A stretch of 47,322 nucleotides of DNA, from positions 1 through 47,322 of the forward strand of contig CANEDJ010000006.1 of NCBI GenBank assembly GCA_947426265.1, given 5' to 3'. The notes beneath the pieces are model-generated. The model ran no database searches and was not told where the DNA came from. It saw only the letters and a list, made by a program, of their open reading frames with translations. This document shows positions 34,444 through 41,237 of this stretch, in pieces. Numbering within the stretch: the stretch's first letter is position 1; the number at the start of each line of letters is the position of its first letter. This stretch comes from MGBC102946 sp022793145. GTDB taxonomy: Bacteria > Bacillota_I > Bacilli_A > RF39 > UBA660. The position numbers and the translations under genes were made by a program.

Positions 34444-35046
34444 TTATTCACTAACTTTAACCATAGCAGGTCTAATTACTCTATCTTTGTATAAATATCC
34501 TTTTTGTAATACTTCAATAATCATACCAGGTTCCATACCTTCTACATGAGCTGTCATAACCGCTTGATGATAAGTTGGGTCAAATGGCTTATTATTTCCA
34601 TCAATAGCTTTTATTTCATATTTTTCTAAGATGTTCACAAAATTACAATAAATCATTTTAAAACCTTCTAAGAATTTTGAAAGTTCATCATCCAAGTTTT
34701 CGTCATCTAAAGCAATTGCTCTTTCAAAATTATCCACTGTAGAAAGCATATCTTTAATCATATCTTCTCCAGAATATTTTAGTAAGCGACTAATTTCTTC
34801 ATCTTTTCTTTTCCTATAATTGATAAAATCAGCTTTACTTACCAACAATTTATTTTCTAATTCTTTATTAACCTCTTTTAATTCTTCTAATTCTTTTTCT
34901 AATTTGTTTGATTTTTTATTTTTTCCAAATATTTTTTTATCTTCTTTTTCTTCTGCACAATTGCACTCTTCATTTTCACATCCGCATGTTTCTTCTGTGT
35001 TTTCACAATTACAATTTCCGCATCCGCAAGTTTCTTTTTCTTCCAT
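34444..35046 (-). CDS. grpE: Nucleotide exchange factor GrpE with a cysteine-rich N-terminus
   Basis: Nucleotide exchange factor for DnaK. The start is MEEKETCGCG (200 residues): AAGGAGG lies 6 bases upstream, while an earlier in-frame ATG (35067) precedes that site and is rejected. Residues about 6-32 carry eight cysteines in the pattern CxCx2CxCx6CxCx4CxC among Glu and Asn, resembling a metal-binding tail; then a charged coiled coil (LEKELEELKEVNKELENKLL) and the beta-wing domain (NKPFDPTYHQAVMTAHVEG, VLQKGYLYKDRVIRPAMVKV). The tail is not part of the usual GrpE fold. Confidence 0.95.
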   Translation of the reverse strand: MEEKETCGCGNCNCENTEETCGCENEECNCAEEKEDKKIFGKNKKSNKLEKELEELKEVNKELENKLLVSKADFINYRKRKDEEISRLLKYSGEDMIKDMLSTVDNFERAIALDDENLDDELSKFLEGFKMIYCNFVNILEKYEIKAIDGNNKPFDPTYHQAVMTAHVEGMEPGMIIEVLQKGYLYKDRVIRPAMVKVSE

Positions 35047-35066
35047 TTTATACCTCCTTTTTGACA

Positions 35067-36056
35067 TTATATCCCTATGTTTTGTTTAATATAGTCGAGT
35101 AATGCAATTACTCGGTCATATTCCATTCTTTTTGGTCCTATTAAAGCAATTGTTCCTTCTTCTCCACCTAATGAATATTTTGTTTTAATTACAGTAACAT
35201 CATCATCAAACTCGTTTTCACTACCAATATAAATATTAATTCCATTGTCTTCTTCCTTAATATTGCTAATCATACTTTGGTCTTCAAACTTATTCATGAT
35301 TTCTCTAATTTTAGTTGCATCATCAAATTCTGGTTGCATTAAAATATTTTTTGTTCCTGTCACTCTAACATTCGCTTCTTTTGTAAAGTCACTAAATGCA
35401 CTATAGAAGGCATTATAAAGAACCTCGTGCTGTTTTACATATTTTGCAATTACTGGTTTTACTTCAAATTCCAGTTTGCTACTAACTTCATCAATTGGAG
35501 TACCTATAATTAATTTGTTGATTAACTCTACTGTTTGGCGTACTTCTTCTACAGAAATTGTATCTGGTAAATTCATAGTTCTATGTTCTACATGACCTTT
35601 ATCTGTTACAACAATAGTGATAAACTGAAAGTCATTTAATGGAACTACTTCTACTTTGGTTACTTTATTTTCTTTCGAAGAACTTCCTAAAACTACTGAT
35701 GTATAACTTGTAAGTTCAGAAATAATTTCCATACTTCTTAGAATTGCATCATTTAAAGCAAGTGATTGGTTGTGGAAAATTGTTTGTAATTTTAACATAT
35801 CTTCCCCATTCATTTCTTTTGGTTTCATAATATAATCAACATAATAACGATAGCCTTTTTCACTTGGAACACGTCCAGATGAAGTATGTGTTTTTTCTAA
35901 GTAGCCGAAATCTTCTAATGTAGCCATTTCATTTCTAATAGTTGCACTAGAACAATTCATGATTTCACAAAGTGATTTTGAACTGACTGGTCTTGCTGTT
36001 TTAATATAATCTTCAATAATTAATTTTAATAGTTCAGTCTGTCTATCATTCATCAT
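35067..36056 (-). CDS. hrcA: Heat-inducible transcription repressor HrcA
   Basis: Repressor of class I heat-shock genes that binds CIRCE. The 329-residue protein has the N-terminal winged HTH (LKLIIEDYIKTARPVSSKSL, then CSSATIRNEMATLEDFGYLE), the SGRVPSEKGYRYYVDYIM signature, and the C-terminal domain ending VIALLDYIKQNIGI. It is the first gene of its own operon, hence autoregulated through the CIRCE at 36115-36141. Confidence 0.97.
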   Translation of the reverse strand: MMNDRQTELLKLIIEDYIKTARPVSSKSLCEIMNCSSATIRNEMATLEDFGYLEKTHTSSGRVPSEKGYRYYVDYIMKPKEMNGEDMLKLQTIFHNQSLALNDAILRSMEIISELTSYTSVVLGSSSKENKVTKVEVVPLNDFQFITIVVTDKGHVEHRTMNLPDTISVEEVRQTVELINKLIIGTPIDEVSSKLEFEVKPVIAKYVKQHEVLYNAFYSAFSDFTKEANVRVTGTKNILMQPEFDDATKIREIMNKFEDQSMISNIKEEDNGINIYIGSENEFDDDVTVIKTKYSLGGEEGTIALIGPKRMEYDRVIALLDYIKQNIGI

Positions 36057-36098
36057 TTCTTTTCACCTCTTTGGCACTCTCTTTCAAACACTGCTATC

Positions 36099-36141
36099 AG
36101 TATAACATTATATGTTAGCATTGTCAATATATGAGTGCTAA
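36099..36141 (-). promoter_or_regulatory. hrcA promoter with CIRCE operator
   Basis: CIRCE (36115-36141): on the plus strand TTAGCATTG-N9-GAGTGCTAA, left arm two bases off the consensus TTAGCACTC. On the minus strand the -35 TTGACA (36122-36127) lies inside the operator, with 17 bases to -10 TATACT (36099-36104). Bound HrcA would therefore cover the -35. A lone half-site TTGGCACTC follows at 36071-36079 in the leader. Confidence 0.9.
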
Positions 36142-36148
36142 AAAATAA

Positions 36149-36172
36149 AAAAGTATTTTTTAAATACTTTTT
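36149..36172 (-). terminator. Terminator of the radical SAM gene
   Basis: Minus-strand stem AAAGTATTT/AAATACTTT followed by a long T/A-rich run, at the stop codon of the gene ending at 36171 and just before the CIRCE. Confidence 0.8.
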
Positions 36173-37436
36173 ACAGCTTTCTTTTTACAAGTTGTTTCGG
36201 TCTTACTACGTTTGCTGGAATAAATTCACCTTTTTCATATTCTCTATCTAATTGATCAAAACGAATATTTTTCAAAGTTCCATTCACCAGCATAGTAATA
36301 TAAAGTTTTTTTTCATTATTTTTGTCATAAACAAACATTTCTCCTGTTTGAATTCTATCTCTTAGTTTTTCATATTGTGGTAATATTTTCTCACCTGCAT
36401 AATATGAACTTTCCATACAATAAGCTTCAGAATGATTTAAAAGTTTAGAAGCTGGTACTTGTTCTGAGTTTTGGTAATCATGTACAAATATAGGATAAAT
36501 ATCAAGTTCATAAATTAAATCAATGGTTCTTTTTAAATCTTCTATTGTTTCTGTTGGAAATCCCGTTATAAATTCCGTTATTATCATAATATCTGGTCTT
36601 TCTTTTTTGATAAAACGAATAATCCTAATCAAATTTTCTAGTGAAATAGGGCGATTCATCAATCGATAAACTCTAGGGCTTCCACTTTCTAATGAGATAA
36701 AAATTCGTTTAATTTTAGAATTTTTTATTATCTCATCTACCAATTCTTGATACCAATTAATTAATGCTCCTATGTATGCAAATTTAATTTTATCAGGTTT
36801 CGTAAAAGCTTCTATCACTTCATGAGCCCTTTGTCTATTATATAAATCCATTCCATAAAGACCTAAATTTGATGCAGTTAATGCAACATGGTGAAATGGA
36901 TAGTCAATCATTTCAATATCTCTCGCTAAACCTTTTACTTTTTCAATTGGATAACTTTTTAATTCAAAATTCATATAATGACTTTTACAAAAACTACAAT
37001 GGTTTAAACAGCCAGAAACTGGAGAAAGTGAAATAGAAACATTATCTACTGAATATGGGATATCAAAATCATCCTCCATATTGTAACCTCTTAATAACTT
37101 TGCTATATATGGAACAAGTTCTTCCTGTTTTACAATTTCTATTTTTGCTAATAGTTCTTTTTGTTCTTCTGTTAACTCAAATTTTACTCCCTTTGATACA
37201 CAACCACTCACAATTATTTTGGCATCCGCTTTTCCCCTTTTTAAAATATCTTCAATACATTCAAAACTAAGAAGCATTTGTTGATAAGTCGATAAACAAG
37301 TATCTATTATAATTATAAAATCTGCTTCTTCTGGTTCTACAAATTCAAAGTGAAGAATCTTAGCTAAATCTTTAATCATTGCTTTTTCTTTATGAACTCC
37401 ACAAGCTACTGCTCCGCCTATCCAAATTTTTTTCAT
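36171..37436 (-). CDS. Methylthiotransferase-like radical SAM enzyme
   Basis: A 421-residue radical SAM protein with the MiaB/RimO/MtaB layout: an N-terminal domain with three well-placed cysteines (Cys12, Cys47, Cys79) that would hold the auxiliary 4Fe-4S cluster, then the radical SAM motif GCLNHCSFC (Cys143, Cys147, Cys150), then barrel motifs (FISLESGSPRVYRLMNRPIS, ITEFITGFPTET). The C-terminus has a reduced region (KLYITMLVNGTLKNIRFDQL) in the place of the TRAM domain. It is too divergent to assign as MiaB (ms2i6A) or MtaB (ms2t6A). Own promoter (37463-37491) and terminator. Substrate, tRNA or protein, is open. Confidence 0.82.
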   Translation of the reverse strand: MKKIWIGGAVACGVHKEKAMIKDLAKILHFEFVEPEEADFIIIIDTCLSTYQQMLLSFECIEDILKRGKADAKIIVSGCVSKGVKFELTEEQKELLAKIEIVKQEELVPYIAKLLRGYNMEDDFDIPYSVDNVSISLSPVSGCLNHCSFCKSHYMNFELKSYPIEKVKGLARDIEMIDYPFHHVALTASNLGLYGMDLYNRQRAHEVIEAFTKPDKIKFAYIGALINWYQELVDEIIKNSKIKRIFISLESGSPRVYRLMNRPISLENLIRIIRFIKKERPDIMIITEFITGFPTETIEDLKRTIDLIYELDIYPIFVHDYQNSEQVPASKLLNHSEAYCMESSYYAGEKILPQYEKLRDRIQTGEMFVYDKNNEKKLYITMLVNGTLKNIRFDQLDREYEKGEFIPANVVRPKQLVKRKL

Positions 37437-37462
37437 AGAATTCCCCCTTTTAATTAGTTGTT

Positions 37463-37491
37463 ATCATATTATAAATCCTCATTTTGGTCAA
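37463..37491 (-). promoter_or_regulatory. Promoter of the radical SAM gene
   Basis: Minus strand: -35 TTGACC (37486-37491), 17-base spacer, -10 TATGAT (37463-37468). Confidence 0.7.
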
Positions 37492-37492
37492 G

Positions 37493-37519
37493 AAAAAAAG
37501 TATTTCTTAGATACTTTTT
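37493..37519 (-). terminator. Terminator of the DUF3419/LRR-transglutaminase operon
   Basis: Minus-strand hairpin AAAAGTAT-CTAAGA-AATACTTTT followed by TTT, immediately after the stop codon of the LRR gene. Confidence 0.85.
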
Positions 37520-39624
37520 TACATAACTCTTGTTGGACCTTCTATTGGTTCTACCTTTTCTTCTTCTAATTGATGCCTTATCCATTCTTCAAAAATCATC
37601 CGTTTTTCTGCAACAGAATGTTTTAAATATTCTTGATAATCTTCTTCTAATACTTTTCTTCTCAATTCATCAAAGTCTGTTCTCTTAACTGTTGAATCTT
37701 TCATAAAATGTTCTCTATCCAAAGGTTCTATTACATTATGATTTAATGGTGGATTAAAATTATTTGTTGTGGCTGGCTGAACTTGCATAATCATTTTTTT
37801 ATATTTCCTATTTATTACATCTATCATTGTTTGATATGTTTTTACGTCTATTTCTCCTAAATGGAATCGTTCTTCTAATTGCTTTTTTATTGACTCTTGC
37901 TCATTTAAAAGACTATCTATATTTTTTAAAATAATTCTTGGTACTTTTAAATTTGGATCATAAATATATCCAGCAGCAGAGGTAATCTGTATTCCCAATA
38001 ATTTTTCTATTTGTTCTACTTTTATTCTTTGCTGTTGTTCTATTTGTTCTAGTGCTGCGCTTTCAAATGCATTTTTACTTGTCAAAATAGGTTCAATTTG
38101 ACGATTTAATTCATCTCTTTGAGCTAGCAATTGGTTTAATAAAATCTGTTCCTCTTCTTCTTTAGATTGTTTCTTCATCAATTCTTCAATTTGCCCAATG
38201 ACTTTTTGATACTCAGTTTGTAAATATTGTAACTTGGCACTATATTCTTCTAAATAGCCTTGAGCCGTTCGATTTTTATTGTTTTGCTCAATCATTTTTA
38301 AAGCATTTTGAAATTCATTTTTTCTGGAATCTCTATCTGAAATTACTCGTTTTAAAATTGTCGTTAATTGTGCATTGGTATAGGGTTTTGTTTCTGGAAC
38401 ACCAATTTCCACTTCTGACATACTAAGAGTATGATTTGTATTGATTTCTTCTTTTGTTTTAAAAAAGTTTTTTAAATTAGATTGTTCTGCATCCCATGTT
38501 GGATCAAAATAATACCATTCCCCATTTATTTCTACTCTTATAACACTATGATTACTATCTTGCCCTACTACCTTTCGATTTTGATTACTACTACAATGGA
38601 CAGTCACAGAATTTATGCCAACCATTTTTAATAAATAATGCATCATATTGGTATAGCCTTCACATACAGCTTTTTGCTCTAAAATAGCGTTAAAACTAGA
38701 TTGCTTTCTATCCAGGATTGTAGAAGTTAATTCACCAAGGTTTTCTCTTGCTTTCTTTAGTGTTTCATTCTCTTCTCCTTTAGATGCCCTTAATGCTTCT
38801 TCATCATATTTGACTGTTTTAATAATATAAGCATATATAGCAGATACTTTTTCAATATCACTATAATCTGGGCCTATAATTGAATTTATAATCTCCGTTG
38901 CCCTTTTATTCATTTTTTCCATTCTCATCGTTGAAATCTGGTTTGTTCTAATATCACTTAAATTTTCAGACCAAAAACATTTGATTCCTTGTTTTAAATA
39001 TTCTATCATTTCACTTCCTATATTTGGGAAGGCTTCTTTTACTAATGGATATAAATCAAAATCTAAAGTAACTTCATTTAATTCATTTCCAAGCATCCTT
39101 TTTAAATCAAAGGAATGGTTAATTCCATTATTTACCAATTCTAATTCTAAAAGATGTGCTAATGTTTCTAATCCTTTTACTGTCTTCAATTTATGATTTC
39201 CTCTTAGTATCAATGAAGATAAATTAGTAAGACCAGTTAAGTCCAAGAATTCTAAATTCTCATCATTTAAGATTGTTAAAAATTGTAACGATTGTAATTT
39301 AGAAATTACAGAAAAATCTTTTATCATAGCCTGTTTGCTTCTATATGAATAATAAGCTTCTGAAGAAAAGTTTGTTGGAACATTTTTAGGATTGATTGAA
39401 GAAATCGTTAGATCTCTTAAATTGGTGCAATATTCTAATGCAGATATATCTCCAAAATTGTTATTTTCTAATTTTATTCTTTTTATACTTGCAAGTTCTT
39501 CTCTTGTAAATTTTTGAAAACCTGCAACATCTGTATATTGTGGAATAATACCATTTCTTTTTAATTCTGCACGAATTACGGCTGATAATGCTATACTATT
39601 TACTTTTATAAATTCTCCGCTCAT
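37519..39624 (-). CDS. LRR and transglutaminase-like protein (copy 1)
   Basis: A 701-residue protein with no signal peptide or transmembrane segment, so probably cytosolic. Residues about 45-190 are irregular leucine-rich repeats (ISALEYCTNLRDLTIS, LTGLTNLSSLILRGN, VKGLETLAHLLELEL). Residues 240-385 form a transglutaminase/cysteine-protease-like domain with the full triad: Cys321 in QKAVCEGYTNMMHYL, His359 in SNHSVIRVEINGEWYYFDPT and Asp374. Residues about 410-560 are coiled coil, followed by a charged tail. It is the second gene of an operon behind the DUF3419 enzyme. A paralogue with the same LRR-triad layout is at 44921-46177. Substrate unknown; protease, amidase or cross-linking activity are all possible. 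Confidence 0.8.
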   Translation of the reverse strand: MSGEFIKVNSIALSAVIRAELKRNGIIPQYTDVAGFQKFTREELASIKRIKLENNNFGDISALEYCTNLRDLTISSINPKNVPTNFSSEAYYSYRSKQAMIKDFSVISKLQSLQFLTILNDENLEFLDLTGLTNLSSLILRGNHKLKTVKGLETLAHLLELELVNNGINHSFDLKRMLGNELNEVTLDFDLYPLVKEAFPNIGSEMIEYLKQGIKCFWSENLSDIRTNQISTMRMEKMNKRATEIINSIIGPDYSDIEKVSAIYAYIIKTVKYDEEALRASKGEENETLKKARENLGELTSTILDRKQSSFNAILEQKAVCEGYTNMMHYLLKMVGINSVTVHCSSNQNRKVVGQDSNHSVIRVEINGEWYYFDPTWDAEQSNLKNFFKTKEEINTNHTLSMSEVEIGVPETKPYTNAQLTTILKRVISDRDSRKNEFQNALKMIEQNNKNRTAQGYLEEYSAKLQYLQTEYQKVIGQIEELMKKQSKEEEEQILLNQLLAQRDELNRQIEPILTSKNAFESAALEQIEQQQRIKVEQIEKLLGIQITSAAGYIYDPNLKVPRIILKNIDSLLNEQESIKKQLEERFHLGEIDVKTYQTMIDVINRKYKKMIMQVQPATTNNFNPPLNHNVIEPLDREHFMKDSTVKRTDFDELRRKVLEEDYQEYLKHSVAEKRMIFEEWIRHQLEEEKVEPIEGPTRVM

Positions 39625-39645
39625 AAGTTTGTTCCTTCTGCTATC

Positions 39646-40614
39646 TTAAAAGCTTTTCCCTTTTGGTTTTTCATATAAATAGATGGAATCTTGCACAGAC
39701 TTTGTCATTTCTACACTTCTAAATAATGGAAATCCTATAAACGTAACTGTTCTATATTTTTTTTCTAAATAATCAAGTCCTTGAATTTCAAATTTAGTAC
39801 TAAATAATCTCTTTAGAAAACTTCCTGTTGCTTTAATTCTAGTTTTATAATTATATGTATAAGCCACTTGTATTACTCCGCCTTCTTTTAATTGCTTACT
39901 TGCTTTATTTTCTATAAAATCAATGTATTCTTGTTCACTCATTTCACTGAAATAATCACTGACCAAATAAGATTCTATATTAGAGAAAAACATTGCATCG
40001 TATAATTCACTACCTTCCCCTATTTCAAGTACATTTTTTTCTGTGAAACTAATTTCTACCTCATTTAGTCTAGAACGAGTCTTTTCATAATTTTCTTCAC
40101 TATATAAGTAAGGGTTTCCTAAAATGGTATTTTTAATGTTAGAAGGTTTTTCTAATAATCTTGAATTCATAAGAGCATTCCCATCATTTGAAAAAAGTCC
40201 ATACATATGATTCCAATATGTCCCTACTGCTTCTGGTAAAAATGGTAATAATCTTTGATACATTTCATATGGCATCTTATTTTCACCAAAAAAGAAATTC
40301 AAATATTCTTGATAGGAAAAAGCTTTCATTGCTGTCATTTTTAAATGCGCAAAGAAAACAGTATTAACATTTGTATCAAAATTACAAATTTTTCTAGCTC
40401 CTTCAAACACTAAATTTAACGTTTGATCACAGCTTCCTGTTACTGTTAAAACATCTTTTCCCTCTAAATTAATTTTTTCTAAATAAGATAAATTTTCAGT
40501 TGAAAAAGAATAAACTCCACTATATTTGGTAAATTCTGGTCGGACTAATGAATAACTCGTTTGATTTAAATATTCTATTGTTTGTTCTATTGCTTCCACT
40601 ACATTTAATTCCAT
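39646..40614 (-). CDS. DUF3419 (BtaA-like) SAM-dependent enzyme
   Basis: A 322-residue protein with the DUF3419 pattern: GKDVLTVTGSCDQTLNLVFEG (SAM-binding loop), then FDTNVNTVFFAHLKMTAMKA with the Asp, then FSYQEYLNFFFGEN, and later FFSNIESYLVSDYF. The best known member, BtaA, transfers the 3-amino-3-carboxypropyl group of SAM to diacylglycerol to begin betaine-lipid synthesis; no BtaB-like N-methyltransferase is present here, and many bacterial members are uncharacterised. No transmembrane segment. It heads an operon with LRR-transglutaminase copy 1 (20-base gap). Start ATG chosen by AGGAGGAGG a few bases upstream. Confidence 0.78.
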   Translation of the reverse strand: MELNVVEAIEQTIEYLNQTSYSLVRPEFTKYSGVYSFSTENLSYLEKINLEGKDVLTVTGSCDQTLNLVFEGARKICNFDTNVNTVFFAHLKMTAMKAFSYQEYLNFFFGENKMPYEMYQRLLPFLPEAVGTYWNHMYGLFSNDGNALMNSRLLEKPSNIKNTILGNPYLYSEENYEKTRSRLNEVEISFTEKNVLEIGEGSELYDAMFFSNIESYLVSDYFSEMSEQEYIDFIENKASKQLKEGGVIQVAYTYNYKTRIKATGSFLKRLFSTKFEIQGLDYLEKKYRTVTFIGFPLFRSVEMTKSVQDSIYLYEKPKGKSF

Positions 40615-40637
40615 TTCATAGGCCTCCTCCTAGTTAT

Positions 40638-40666
40638 AATATAACTCGCATTTAAAGAGTCGTCAA
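40638..40666 (-). promoter_or_regulatory. Promoter of the DUF3419 operon
   Basis: Minus strand: -35 TTGACG (40661-40666), 17-base spacer, -10 TATATT (40638-40643). Confidence 0.75.
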
Positions 40667-40706
40667 TAATTGTATTCCTAGTTCCATGTAATAGGTGTAA
40701 AACTGA

Positions 40707-40735
40707 TTGCTTAATTTCTATTAATTTGCTATAAT
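40707..40735 (+). promoter_or_regulatory. Promoter of the antisense RNA
   Basis: Plus strand: -35 TTGCTT (40707-40712), 17-base spacer, -10 TATAAT (40730-40735). It points toward the toxin gene. Confidence 0.75.
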
Positions 40736-40741
40736 AGTATT

Positions 40742-40828
40742 GGAAAGACTTGATTGTTTCAAATCAAGTACTGCCCTATTGGATGTAGGACAAGCACTAT
40801 TTTTCAAACGTTGAAGTGCTTGTTTTTG
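40742..40828 (+). ncRNA. Antitoxin-like antisense RNA of a type I toxin locus
   Basis: A predicted RNA of about 86 bases starting at G742-743. It has a 5' hairpin ACTTGATT-N6-AATCAAGT (40749-40770), a short single-stranded part, and a Rho-independent terminator CAAGCACT...AGTGCTTG (40791-40822) followed by T5. It is transcribed convergently toward the 32-codon hydrophobic ORF at 40855-40953, so its sequence is complementary to the 3' part of that message if the message runs through. A segment (40788-40800, GGACAAGCACTAT) also resembles the plus-strand sequence at 40973-40985 just upstream of the toxin start, which recalls the direct repeats of par/Fst systems. No peptide of note is encoded in it. 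Confidence 0.72.
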
Positions 40829-40854
40829 TTTTCCAAAAATCCCCTGATAATCTT

Positions 40855-40953
40855 TTAGTAATTTGCAATTATAAACAATACCAAAATAAAAATTAAGATA
40901 AGTTCTATAAAACTTAGCAATATCAAAGATGAAATAAAATTATCTTTTCGCAT
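40855..40953 (-). CDS. Small hydrophobic peptide, type I toxin candidate
   Basis: A 32-residue peptide: a short charged start MRKDNF, then a single membrane-spanning stretch of Leu/Ile/Phe with one Glu near the middle (LSFIELILIFILVLFIIANY). The start ATG has a strong GAGGGAG ribosome binding site 8 bases upstream, and a promoter TTTACA-18-TATAAT precedes it (41011-41040). The predicted 5' end folds into a CTTATC/GATAAG stem (40981-41006), as in Fst-type messages that delay translation. Size, charge layout and a convergent small RNA with its own terminator fit membrane-acting type I toxins; no specific family match can be claimed without a search. It lies in the 600-base space between clpB and the DUF3419 gene; nothing else is seen in that space (41041-41208 is AT-rich and empty). 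Confidence 0.75.
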   Translation of the reverse strand: MRKDNFISSLILLSFIELILIFILVLFIIANY

Positions 40954-40980
40954 ATTATCAGCTCCCTCTTACGGGCAGCA

Positions 40981-41040
40981 CTTATCAATCAAATAAATCC
41001 GATAAGCATTATTATATAACATACTACTTTTCAATGTAAA
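40981..41040 (-). promoter_or_regulatory. Toxin promoter and 5' leader hairpin
   Basis: Minus strand: -35 TTTACA (41035-41040), 18-base spacer, -10 TATAAT (41011-41016); predicted start near 41004. The first bases of the message form CTTATC-N14-GATAAG (40981-41006). Confidence 0.68.
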
Positions 41041-41204
41041 TGATTTTAATAGCATTTTCAAACATTGCATTTTGGTAAGTTTTTTTATATGCCAATTTAT
41101 AAATTCTGATAACGAAATATTAAAAATCTGTTTTTCTTTTTCCCCTAATTTTTATTTTCTATCTATTATTAATTTTTTGATTTTTGATATTTACATCAGA
41201 AACA

Positions 41205-41237
41205 CATAAAAAACGTAGAATTATTTTTCTACGTTTT
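41205..41237 (-). terminator. Terminator of clpB
   Basis: Minus-strand hairpin AAAACGTAGAA...TTCTACGTTTT (41210-41237) followed by TT, overlapping the stop codon. Confidence 0.88.

Noticed and set aside
35047..35067. Earlier ATG for GrpE (MSKRRYK)
   Set aside because: The AAGGAGG ribosome binding site lies downstream of it and points to the second ATG.
36071..36079. TTGGCACTC as part of a second CIRCE at hrcA
   Set aside because: There is no partner half at 9-base spacing; the nearest GAGTGCTAA belongs to the operator at 36115-36141. It may be a relic half-site only.
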